From assembly GCA_031270925.1 (NCBI GenBank), contig JAISWY010000078.1:1-12209 (forward strand): a DNA stretch of 12,209 bases, in the 5' to 3' direction. This stretch comes from Candidatus Symbiothrix sp. GTDB lineage: Bacteria; Bacteroidota; Bacteroidia; Bacteroidales; Azobacteroidaceae. Shown one piece after another: positions 7,095 to 12,209 of the stretch. The notes under the pieces are model-generated. The model was not told the DNA's origin and ran no database searches. It worked only from the letters and a program-made list of their open reading frames with translations. The position numbers and the translations under genes are program-made. Position 1 is the stretch's first letter. Each line of letters begins with the position of its first letter.

Positions 7095-8267
7095 ATGTAT
7101 CTTACGGAACAAACATGGCGTTGGTACGGGCCGAACGACCCCGTATCATTATCCGATATTCGTCAAGCCGGTGCTACCGGCGTCGTTACCGCCCTCCATC
7201 AAATTCCCAACGGCGAAGTGTGGACGGTGGAAGAAATCAACAAACGGAAAAAAATCATCGAAGATGCCGGATTGATTTGGTCGGTGGTCGAAAGCGTGCC
7301 GGTTCACGAGCATATCAAAACGCAAACCGACAATTTTCAAGTGTATATCGACAATTACAAGCAAAGCCTCCGCAATTTGGCGGCCTGCGATATTCGCGTA
7401 GTAACCTACAATTTCATGCCGGTTTTGGATTGGACGCGTACCAATTTGGCTTATGAAATGCCCGACGGTTCGCGTGCCTTGCGTTTTGAACGCGCCGCAA
7501 TGATCGCTTTCGATTTGTTTATTTTGAAGCGTCCGAATGCCGAAAAAGAATATACTGCGCAGGAAATCGAAAAAGCAAAAAAACGCTTCGATTCGATGGA
7601 TGAGGCTGAAAGACAGCTGATTACCCGCAACATCATCGCCGGATTACCCGGTTCGGAAGAAAGTTTTACGGTCGCACAATTCCAAGAGGCATTGGATCGC
7701 TACCAAGGCATTGACGCCGAAAAATTACGCGCCAATTTGATTTATTTCCTTCGCGAAATTTGTCCCGTAGCCGATGAAGCGAGCGTACAATTGGTTATCC
7801 ATGCCGATGATCCTCCTTATCCGATTTTCGGTTTGCCGCGTATTTTGAGTACGGAAAGTGATTTTGTAAAGTTGGCCGAAGCCGTTCCCAACCCTTCCAA
7901 TGGATTGTGTTTTTGCACCGGCTCGTTCGGCGTTCGCGCGGACAATGATTTGCCCGGCATGATAGCACGTTTAGGCAACCGCATTCATTTTGTGCATCTG
8001 CGCAGCACACAACGCGATGCCGAAGGTAATTTCTACGAAGCCAATCACTTGGAAGGCGATGTGGATATGTATAATGTCATGAAACAACTTTTGTTATTGC
8101 AGCAACGCGAAAAACGTTCGATTACCATTCGCCCCGATCACGGCCATCAAATGGTGGACGATTTGAAGAAGAAAACCAATCCGGGTTATTCCTGCATCGG
8201 CCGTTTGCGTGGCTTGGCCGAGTTGCGCGGTTTGGAGATGGGGATTGCGAAATCTCTATATTATTAG
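7095..8267 (+). CDS. uxuA: Mannonate dehydratase
   Basis: A 390-residue cytoplasmic enzyme that converts D-mannonate to 2-keto-3-deoxy-D-gluconate, a step of hexuronate (glucuronate) breakdown. The length matches UxuA (about 390). The start [19 protein letters not shown] is characteristic. Expected metal-site residues in the TIM-barrel fold are present: His236 in VIHADDPP, Cys274 in CFCTGSFG, His298 or His301 in RIHFVHLR, and Asp348 in RPDHGHQ. By analogy with studied members, these bind Mn2+ or Fe2+. It starts 21 bp after lepA with no promoter box in the gap, so both are probably on one transcript, an unusual pairing of a translation factor with a catabolic enzyme. UxuB, UxaC or KDG kinase genes are not in the window. 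The convergent ompA-like gene lies downstream beyond a repeat-rich spacer and terminator. Confidence 0.97.
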   Translation: MYLTEQTWRWYGPNDPVSLSDIRQAGATGVVTALHQIPNGEVWTVEEINKRKKIIEDAGLIWSVVESVPVHEHIKTQTDNFQVYIDNYKQSLRNLAACDIRVVTYNFMPVLDWTRTNLAYEMPDGSRALRFERAAMIAFDLFILKRPNAEKEYTAQEIEKAKKRFDSMDEAERQLITRNIIAGLPGSEESFTVAQFQEALDRYQGIDAEKLRANLIYFLREICPVADEASVQLVIHADDPPYPIFGLPRILSTESDFVKLAEAVPNPSNGLCFCTGSFGVRADNDLPGMIARLGNRIHFVHLRSTQRDAEGNFYEANHLEGDVDMYNVMKQLLLLQQREKRSITIRPDHGHQMVDDLKKKTNPGYSCIGRLRGLAELRGLEMGIAKSLYY

Positions 8268-8327
8268 TCGTTTGAACAAAAAAACAAAACCGGCTCAGTT
8301 GCAAAACCCTGTCTTAAGTAGAAGCGA

Positions 8328-8342
8328 CAGACCGCAGGTCTG
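8328..8342. repeat. Short palindrome CAGACC-GCA-GGTCTG
   Basis: A perfect 6-bp stem with a 3-base loop, the first hairpin inside the inverted-repeat-bounded segment. No T-run follows, so it is not a typical terminator. Confidence 0.6.
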
Positions 8343-8353
8343 AATATGAATAA

Positions 8354-8380
8354 CCCCCAATGAAGCGAAGCGATTGGGGG
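8354..8380. repeat. Perfect 8-bp stem-loop CCCCCAAT / ATTGGGGG
   Basis: The stem arms at 8354-8361 and 8373-8380 enclose the loop GAAGCGAAGCG. The G-run can alternatively pair with the CTCTCCCC at 8398-8405, so two folds compete. It is followed by ATAGAGAG rather than a T-run, which argues against a factor-independent terminator for uxuA. Confidence 0.65.
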
Positions 8381-8405
8381 ATAGAGAGAAATAACCACTC
8401 TCCCC

Positions 8406-8425
8406 TCAACCCCGAAGTGGGTTGA
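8406..8425. repeat. Stem-loop TCAACCC / GGGTTGA
   Basis: A perfect 7-bp stem with the loop CGAAGT. The loop shares CGAAG with the loops of the hairpins at 8354-8380 and 8482-8513, which hints at a common origin of the modules. Confidence 0.6.
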
Positions 8426-8481
8426 ATATATCTATTAACAAGTGGATGGATATTCCGGCTCACTCACCATGGAAGCGCGTC

Positions 8482-8513
8482 ATGTCGAGCGTAGCGTAGC
8501 GAAGTCGAGACAT
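8482..8513. repeat. REP-like imperfect palindrome (ATGTCGA ... TCGAGACAT)
   Basis: The arms ATGTCGA (8482-8488) and TCGAGACAT (8505-8513) pair except for a two-base GA bulge; the loop GCGTAGCGTAGCGAAG contains a short tandem GCGTA. Palindromes of the ATGTCGAG...GTCGAGACAT type are, as I recall, scattered between genes in many Bacteroidota genomes, so this is probably a dispersed repeat. Confidence 0.55.
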
Positions 8514-8612
8514 CTGATTTTACAACAATAACACCCCAAAAAAAGATTCAGCCCCTAAACCCAGGGTTTTGCAGGTGACCCACAAAAACAGCCTTTCAAA
8601 TGGGTGTATTTC

Positions 8613-8655
8613 AAAAAAAAACAGGGGTTGCCGCATTATAGGCAACCCTATTTTT
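8613..8655. terminator. Bidirectional factor-independent terminator between uxuA and the ompA-like gene
   Basis: The perfect 8-bp stem GGGTTGCC (8625-8632) and GGCAACCC (8641-8648) has an 8-base loop. On the plus strand TATTTTT follows; on the minus strand the stem is followed by a run of T from the A-run at 8613-8620. It lies about 20 bp past the stop of the ompA-like gene and serves the two convergent genes. Confidence 0.85.
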
Positions 8656-8674
8656 GTATTTAGATGCTATTCGT

Positions 8675-9949
8675 TTATTTAATGAAAAGCGCTACACGAT
8701 TTTGATCAACATTCGGACCGAATTTGTCGGTGCCACCAAAGCCTTGGGTAGTGATGCGATCTTTTGCAATACCAAATTTATCAACCAAAAGTTTAGCAAC
8801 AGAAGCAGCGCGTTTTTCCGATAATTTTTGATTTAATTTAGCAGTACCGGTAGCAGAATCGGCATAACCTTCGATTTGCAATTTAGAGTCCGGATGGCTG
8901 ATCAAAAATTCGGCAGCGATAGCAACATTTACCAATTGGCTATCACGAACTTTGTCGCTACCGATGGTAAAGAATACATTTTGGAAGTTAGTTTCAACTG
9001 CTGCGGGAGGGCATTGTTTTTCGGGACGTTTTTTCAAATCGTTGATTTCTTTCTTCAAAGCATCTACTTCGGCTTGATCATACGGTTTACGGTTGCGCAA
9101 ATCATTGATTTCTTTGTTCAACGCATCAATTTCGTTTTGATCATATAACGGAGTCTTGATGAATCTGTTGCCGCCAAAGCTATAAGTAACGCCCAACGTT
9201 CCTATCGTCAATAAATCGACATTACCGAAAGTTGAGGTTGCACGGTTTAATTGATTGTCGAAATTTGCAGGAAGCGCCCACAATTGACCATCTATATACA
9301 AATTCCATGTATCGCTCAAACGGAAATTAAATTGCAAGCCGGCTTTTTCAGCTACATTAAAATAACCATCTACGAATGGAAGCCAACCGGCAGAGGAAGC
9401 ATCGGGAAAAGCAGTGTGCAATGTACCGACACCAAAATTCAATACCGGATTAAAAAACGCTTTGGGATTGTAAGTTCCAAAGAAATTTTTTAAGTTAATC
9501 AAGAAGTTTGCCGTAATTGCAGAATGTTTGGAACCTCCATTGGAAAAGCCATCTTCATCGAAACTTTGCGTGTGACCATAATCCAAATCTAAACGAAGTC
9601 CCCAAACAGGCGACAACCATTTACCCACTGCAATACCTGCTGCAGGATGCCAATAACCATTACGATCGCTAAACCATTCCCAAGGCGCCCAAACATTAAC
9701 ATTGTCTTTGCTGATTTCGCCACCCATACCTACTTTTGCAGATATAAACCAATTGTCACTCGGACGATTCGCTACCCATGTGGTCCTTAAAGCCGATGTT
9801 TTGTCGTTCGATTGTTTTTCAACTGCCGTTTGATAAACCTTTTGGGCTTTTTCGTCGCCCGGATATTGGTTTTCGACAGCCAATTTACTTTGAGCATTTA
9901 AGCCAATAGTAACAAGCAGTAATACTGCTGATAAAAATAAATTTTTCAT
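8675..9949 (-). CDS. OmpA-family outer-membrane protein
   Basis: A 424-residue envelope protein. Residues 1-20 form a signal peptide (hydrophobic core, likely cleavage after NAQ). Residues about 60-260 are rich in aromatic residues and alternating strands, as in an outer-membrane beta-barrel (for example GLRLDLDYGHTQSF and TIGTLGVTYSFGG). Residues 269-310 are two tandem 21-residue units beginning YDQNEIDALNKEINDL and YDQAEVDALKKEINDL, a probable short coiled coil or spacer. Residues about 323-424 are the OmpA peptidoglycan-binding domain, with Asp364 (GYADS) and Arg380 (LSEKRA) in the places of the diaminopimelate-binding Asp and Arg of E. coli OmpA. It would link the outer membrane to the cell wall. 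It has its own strong promoter and a terminator just downstream, so it is monocistronic. Confidence 0.93.
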   Translation of the reverse strand: MKNLFLSAVLLLVTIGLNAQSKLAVENQYPGDEKAQKVYQTAVEKQSNDKTSALRTTWVANRPSDNWFISAKVGMGGEISKDNVNVWAPWEWFSDRNGYWHPAAGIAVGKWLSPVWGLRLDLDYGHTQSFDEDGFSNGGSKHSAITANFLINLKNFFGTYNPKAFFNPVLNFGVGTLHTAFPDASSAGWLPFVDGYFNVAEKAGLQFNFRLSDTWNLYIDGQLWALPANFDNQLNRATSTFGNVDLLTIGTLGVTYSFGGNRFIKTPLYDQNEIDALNKEINDLRNRKPYDQAEVDALKKEINDLKKRPEKQCPPAAVETNFQNVFFTIGSDKVRDSQLVNVAIAAEFLISHPDSKLQIEGYADSATGTAKLNQKLSEKRAASVAKLLVDKFGIAKDRITTQGFGGTDKFGPNVDQNRVALFIK

Positions 9950-10029
9950 TTGTCTTTAAATTAATAGTAAAAACGTTGTATAAAATTGATAATCATAAGC
10001 TGTTTTTCGCTTTACGCGAATTTCCGGGC

Positions 10030-10060
10030 CAAAATTAACCATTTTCTGTAAAACTGCAAA
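10030..10060 (-). promoter_or_regulatory. Promoter of the ompA-like gene (TTTG-N19-TAATTTTG)
   Basis: On the minus strand, TTTG at 10057-10060 and TAATTTTG at 10030-10037 are 19 bases apart, a near-ideal Bacteroidota promoter. Transcription should start near 10023. Confidence 0.75.
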
Positions 10061-10179
10061 ATAAATCGACACTTTTTTAATCTAAAACCTAAATTTTTGT
10101 ATTTATCGTAAGATTAAACGCTAAAATAAGAGGGATTTAAAAATTATTTCATAAAAAACCCCAAAATAATTAAAAAATG

Positions 10180-10212
10180 TTGCATAACATATCAAAATAA
10201 TATTTACCTTTG
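10180..10212 (+). promoter_or_regulatory. Promoter of the small lipoprotein gene (-7 TACCTTTG)
   Basis: TACCTTTG at 10205-10212 is a strong -7 box. The best -33 match is TTG at 10180-10182, 22 bases upstream, slightly long. The leader to ATG 10277 is about 58 bases. Confidence 0.65.
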
Positions 10213-10276
10213 TCGCGGATTTCCAATGAGGGAAATTTTAAATATATTATTAAAAACTGTTTTAATTTTTATCAAA

Positions 10277-10456
10277 ATGAAAAAGTTAGTGTTATTTGCT
10301 GCTGTTGCTGCTGTTGTTGGTTTGAGCGCTTGCAAAAAAGCTGCTCCTGCTGAAGAAGTTGTTGTTCCGGAAGAAACAATCGAAGCTGTTGTAGAAGAAG
10401 CTCCTGCTGTCGATACTACAGTTGTTGTAGAAGAAGTTGCTCCGGTTGCCGAATAA
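10277..10456 (+). CDS. Small acidic lipoprotein of unknown function
   Basis: A 59-residue precursor: MKK, a hydrophobic stretch and the lipobox GLSAC with Cys19, so it should be cleaved, lipidated and anchored in the membrane as a 41-residue mature form. That form contains 11 Val, 10 Glu, 8 Ala and 4 Pro, with only two lysines, both directly after the cysteine; the pattern is repeats of V-V-(V)-E-E and (E)APA. It is strongly acidic and probably extended. The frame stays open upstream to ATG 10226, but that would put 17 residues before the MKK signal start, so 10277 is chosen. The gene is short, with its own promoter and a strong terminator, which suggests an abundant transcript. I recognise no family. 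Small E/V/A/P-rich lipoproteins of this kind occur in Bacteroidota, but their role is unknown to me. Confidence 0.85.
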   Translation: MKKLVLFAAVAAVVGLSACKKAAPAEEVVVPEETIEAVVEEAPAVDTTVVVEEVAPVAE

Positions 10457-10482
10457 TTTTGGGCAATAGCAATTTAAAAAAG

Positions 10483-10521
10483 AAAAGTTGCTTCATTTTT
10501 GAGGTAACTTTTTTGTTTTTT
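10483..10521 (+). terminator. Factor-independent terminator of the lipoprotein gene
   Basis: AAAAGTTGCTTC (10483-10494) pairs with GAGGTAACTTTT (10501-10512) over 12 bp, including two G-U pairs, with the loop ATTTTT. A T-rich tail (TTGTTTTTT) follows. It starts 26 bp after the stop codon. Its tail overlaps the -33 element of the next promoter. Confidence 0.85.
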
Positions 10522-10541
10522 AAAGATTTGTTGTATCTTTG
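10512..10541 (+). promoter_or_regulatory. Promoter of the ribosomal protein genes (TTTG-N18-TATCTTTG)
   Basis: TTTG at 10512-10515 and TATCTTTG at 10534-10541 are 18 bases apart. Transcription should start near 10548, giving rplM a leader of about 117 bases. Confidence 0.75.
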
Positions 10542-10547
10542 CAGGCC

Positions 10548-10664
10548 GATTATTGTTCAAAAAAATGTAAGTCTTTGATTTTGACCTTTTTATTCCAAAG
10601 ATACATATCGTCAAAGGGGGAAAAATCGGGGAAATTTATTAATTATCAAACAAATTAAACGCAA
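10548..10664 (+). promoter_or_regulatory. Structured 5' leader of rplM, possible autoregulatory element
   Basis: The leader has two mutually exclusive stems: TCTTTG (10572-10577) with CAAAGA (10596-10601), or TTTGAC (10580-10585) with GTCAAA (10610-10615). A third option pairs GATTTT (10577-10582) with AAAATC (10622-10627). Ribosomal protein operons are often controlled by binding of one product to the leader, and L13 does this in E. coli. The structure is seen; regulation is inferred. Confidence 0.4.
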
Positions 10665-11120
10665 GTGGATACGTTAAGTTACAAAACTATTTCCGCAAAT
10701 AGTGCAACTGTAAACAAAGAATGGGTGGTGGTGGATGCCGCGGGGCAACACGCCGGTCGTTTGGCTTCTAAAGTAGCTAAACTTCTTCGGGGAAAGTATA
10801 AACCCAATTTTACTCCCCACGTGGATTGTGGCGATAATGTGATTATTATCAATGCCGATAAAGTAGTTTTAACAGGTAATAAATGGACAGACCGTATTTA
10901 TCTTTCCTACACCGGTTATCCCGGAGGTCAAAGAGAAAATACGCCGGAAACGCTTTTCAAGAAAAGTTCCGACCGTTACATCCGTAAAGTGGTAAAAGGA
11001 ATGTTGCCCAAAAACAAATTGGGCGCCAAATTGCTTTCCAATTTATATGTATATGACGGCATTGTGCACAAGCACGAAGCGCAACAACCCAAATCAATCG
11101 ATATTAATTTACTCAAATAA
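10665..11120 (+). CDS. rplM: 50S ribosomal protein L13
   Basis: A 151-residue large-subunit protein that binds 23S rRNA early in assembly. L13 signatures are clear: KEWVVVDAAGQHAGRLAS at 18-35, CGDNVIIINADKVVLTG at 55-71, YLSYTGYPGGQR at 79-90, GMLPKNKLG at 112-120 and a histidine-rich end, VHKHEAQQP at 134-142. The start is GTG at 10665, which gives MDTLSYKTISAN, the N-terminus I recall for Bacteroidales L13; no ATG in frame gives a better start, so a GTG start is real. rpsI follows one base after the stop, so the two are translationally close. The promoter at 10512-10541 and a long leader precede it. Confidence 0.97.
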   Translation: MDTLSYKTISANSATVNKEWVVVDAAGQHAGRLASKVAKLLRGKYKPNFTPHVDCGDNVIIINADKVVLTGNKWTDRIYLSYTGYPGGQRENTPETLFKKSSDRYIRKVVKGMLPKNKLGAKLLSNLYVYDGIVHKHEAQQPKSIDINLLK

Positions 11121-11121
11121 A

Positions 11122-11511
11122 ATGGCAGAAGTAACAAACGCATTAGGAAGACGTAAAGCCGCTGTAGCGCGTGTTTACGTAAAAGAAGGATCCGGAAAAA
11201 TCCAAATCAATAAGCGGGAGTTGGAAACTTATTTTCCTTCTTCGATCCTGCAATATGTTGTGAAACAACCGCTTAACAAATTAGGAGTAGTGGAACAATA
11301 CGATATTACCATCAATTTGCAAGGCGGCGGATACAAAGGACAATCGGAAGCAGCCCGCTTGGGAATAGCTCGCGCACTGGTTAAAATCAACCCCGAAATC
11401 AAACCCGCATTACGTTCGGAAGGCTTTATGACCCGTGACCCGCGCGAAGTTGAACGGAAAAAACCGGGACGTCCCAAAGCACGTAAACGTTTCCAATTCT
11501 CGAAACGTTAA
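11122..11511 (+). CDS. rpsI: 30S ribosomal protein S9
   Basis: A 129-residue small-subunit protein whose C-terminal tail reaches the tRNA at the P site. The start MAEVTNALGRRKAAVARVYV, the S9 signature GGGYKGQSEAARLGIARAL at 68-86, and the basic tail ending RKRFQFSKR are diagnostic. ATG 11122 is chosen: the frame is open further upstream to 11047, but that lies inside rplM and would add residues foreign to S9. It lies one base after the rplM stop, the conserved L13-S9 pair. Confidence 0.98.
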   Translation: MAEVTNALGRRKAAVARVYVKEGSGKIQINKRELETYFPSSILQYVVKQPLNKLGVVEQYDITINLQGGGYKGQSEAARLGIARALVKINPEIKPALRSEGFMTRDPREVERKKPGRPKARKRFQFSKR

Positions 11512-11629
11512 TCGTAACAACGAGTTTAGCATCTAAATCGGTAGGACTTATTCCATATAATATTATAAGGTATAGAATAGCTACCTATAGATTGAATTAT
11601 TAAGAATGTAAACAATTTAAATTAAAAAA
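11512..11629. other. rpsI-rpsB spacer with an AT-rich palindrome
   Basis: This spacer of 118 bp contains the perfect 12-base palindrome TATAATATTATA (11556-11567), flanked by CC and GG beyond an A/A mismatch (11553-11570), followed by AGGTA/TACCT pairing. I see no TAnnTTTG promoter box, so rpsB is probably reached by read-through from rplM, but a weak promoter is possible. Confidence 0.5.
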
Positions 11630-12209
11630 ATGTCAAGAGTAACATTTGATCAATTATTGGAAGCCGGTTCGCACTTCGGACACTTGAAACGGAAATGGAA
11701 TCCCGCGATGGCTCCCTACATCTTTATGGAACGTAACGGTATCCATATCATCGACTTACATAAAACGGTAGCTAAAATCGACGAAGCGGCTGCCGCATTG
11801 AAACAAATCGCAAAATCGGGCCGCAAAGTCTTGTTTGTAGCTACGAAAAAACAAGCCAAGCAAGTTGTAATCGACAAAGCGACTTCGGCCGGAATGCCAT
11901 ACGTGGTAGAACGTTGGCCGGGCGGTATGCTCACCAACTTCCCAACCATTCGTAAAGCCATTAAAAAGATGACGACCATCGATAAAATGGCAAAAGACGG
12001 TACCTTTGACCAATTGTCGAAACGCGAAAAATTGCAAATTACTCGCCAACGCGCCAAATTGGAAAAAAACTTGGGTTCGATTGCCGACTTGGTTCGCCTT
12101 CCATCTGCTCTTTTCATAGTGGATGTGATGAAAGAACACATCGCTGTTGCGGAAGCTAACCGACTGGGTATTCCGGTGTTCGCGATGGTGGATACCAATT
12201 CCGATCCGA
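11630..12209 (+). CDS. rpsB: 30S ribosomal protein S2 (3' truncated by window edge)
   Basis: The first 193 residues of S2, a small-subunit protein at the 30S head-body hinge that interacts with S1-type proteins. The start MSRVTFDQLLEAGSHFGH, then LKRKWNPAMAPYIFMERNGI and IIDLHKT at 40-46, KVLFVATKKQA at 66-76, ERWPGGMLTNFPT at 94-106 and LPSALFIVD at 157-165 are typical. Full-length S2 in this phylum is longer than the visible part; the frame is still open at 12209. The order L13-S9-S2 is common in Bacteroidota, with tsf (EF-Ts) expected next, outside the window. Confidence 0.97.
   Translation, partial: MSRVTFDQLLEAGSHFGHLKRKWNPAMAPYIFMERNGIHIIDLHKTVAKIDEAAAALKQIAKSGRKVLFVATKKQAKQVVIDKATSAGMPYVVERWPGGMLTNFPTIRKAIKKMTTIDKMAKDGTFDQLSKREKLQITRQRAKLEKNLGSIADLVRLPSALFIVDVMKEHIAVAEANRLGIPVFAMVDTNSDP

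Larger units (their letters stand above)
8292..8581. mobile_element. Candidate MITE-like element with 20-bp imperfect terminal inverted repeats
   Basis: The left end GGCTCAGTTGCAAAACCCTG (8292-8311) and the reverse complement of 8562-8581, GGGTCACCTGCAAAACCCTG, agree at 17 of 20 positions, including an uninterrupted 11-base match. They bound 290 bp without any convincing open frame, so the element would be non-autonomous, moved by a transposase encoded elsewhere. The interior is packed with short palindromes (listed separately). An ACAAAA hexamer sits close to both ends (8284-8289 and 8582-8587), but it is A-rich, does not abut the left repeat exactly, and is weak as a target duplication. The family of origin is not recognised. 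Alternatively, the two ends could pair as the closing stem of a long structured RNA. Confidence 0.5.
9950..10276. promoter_or_regulatory. Divergent promoter region between the ompA-like and lipoprotein genes
   Basis: This very AT-rich interval holds the minus-strand ompA-like promoter (10030-10060) and the plus-strand lipoprotein promoter (-7 box at 10205-10212). Between them I see no gene and no clear operator. The ompA-like transcript has a leader of about 75 bases containing a 5-bp hairpin, TTCGC/GCGAA (10006-10020). The lipoprotein leader contains the hairpin ATTTCC/GGAAAT (10219-10236) just after the expected transcription start. Confidence 0.7.

Noticed and set aside
8354..8380. The GC-rich hairpin as the uxuA terminator
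   Set aside because: No T-run follows on either strand; the stem at 8625-8648 with flanking A and T runs is the better terminator.
8328..8513. A CRISPR array or tRNA in the hairpin-rich spacer
   Set aside because: The palindromes differ from one another, with no repeated unit and regular spacers; no cloverleaf with conserved T-loop is present.
8284..8587. ACAAAA target-site duplication around the inverted-repeat element
   Set aside because: The hexamer is A-rich, occurs in an A-rich context and is two bases away from the left repeat, so it is not used as proof of insertion.
10226..10276. Upstream ATG start for the small lipoprotein
   Set aside because: It would put 17 residues before the MKK signal peptide and spoil the lipoprotein signal; it also lies in the leader hairpin loop.
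11047..11121. Upstream ATG start for S9
   Set aside because: It lies inside rplM in another frame; the S9 N-terminus MAEVTNALGRRKA starts at 11122.
11716..12198. Minus-strand open frame of 160 codons opposite rpsB
   Set aside because: It is the antisense shadow of an unambiguous S2 gene, with no promoter or recognisable domain.

Overview
The window looks like a chromosomal segment of a member of Bacteroidota, most likely order Bacteroidales. Three lines of evidence support this. Several genes are preceded by the Bacteroidota sigma-factor promoter (-7 box TAnnTTTG, in four cases with TTTG or TTG about 18-22 bases upstream). Start codons lack Shine-Dalgarno sequences. The protein sequences and the order rplM-rpsI-rpsB also match that phylum. 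Genus-level placement is not possible by eye.

Layout, left to right: the 3' end of a RecD/UvrD-like helicase gene (+); a CNNM/CBS/CorC-type membrane protein (+); a secreted esterase (+), whose 3' end overlaps a convergent gene by 26 bp; a minus-strand operon transcribed as Crp/Fnr regulator, LolD-type ABC ATPase, then a membrane-anchored helix-hairpin-helix (ComEA-like) protein; about 740 bp without an intact gene, holding two oppositely oriented remnants of an ABC exporter and an orphan promoter; lepA (elongation factor 4) and uxuA (mannonate dehydratase) (+); a hairpin-rich interval of about 400 bp holding a MITE-like candidate of 290 bp with 20-bp inverted ends; a bidirectional terminator; an OmpA-family protein (-); a divergent promoter region; a 59-residue acidic lipoprotein (+) with its own promoter and terminator; then the ribosomal protein genes rplM, rpsI and rpsB (+), the last cut off by the window edge.

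Most genes are core functions: translation (lepA, L13, S9, S2), the envelope (OmpA-like protein, lipoprotein, LolD, CorC-like protein) and uronate catabolism (uxuA). No complete unusual multi-gene system is visible. The unexplained sequence lies in three places: the exporter debris between the crp-like gene and lepA, the TIR-bounded hairpin cluster after uxuA, and the structured leader of rplM. All calls come from reading the sequence; no database search was run.
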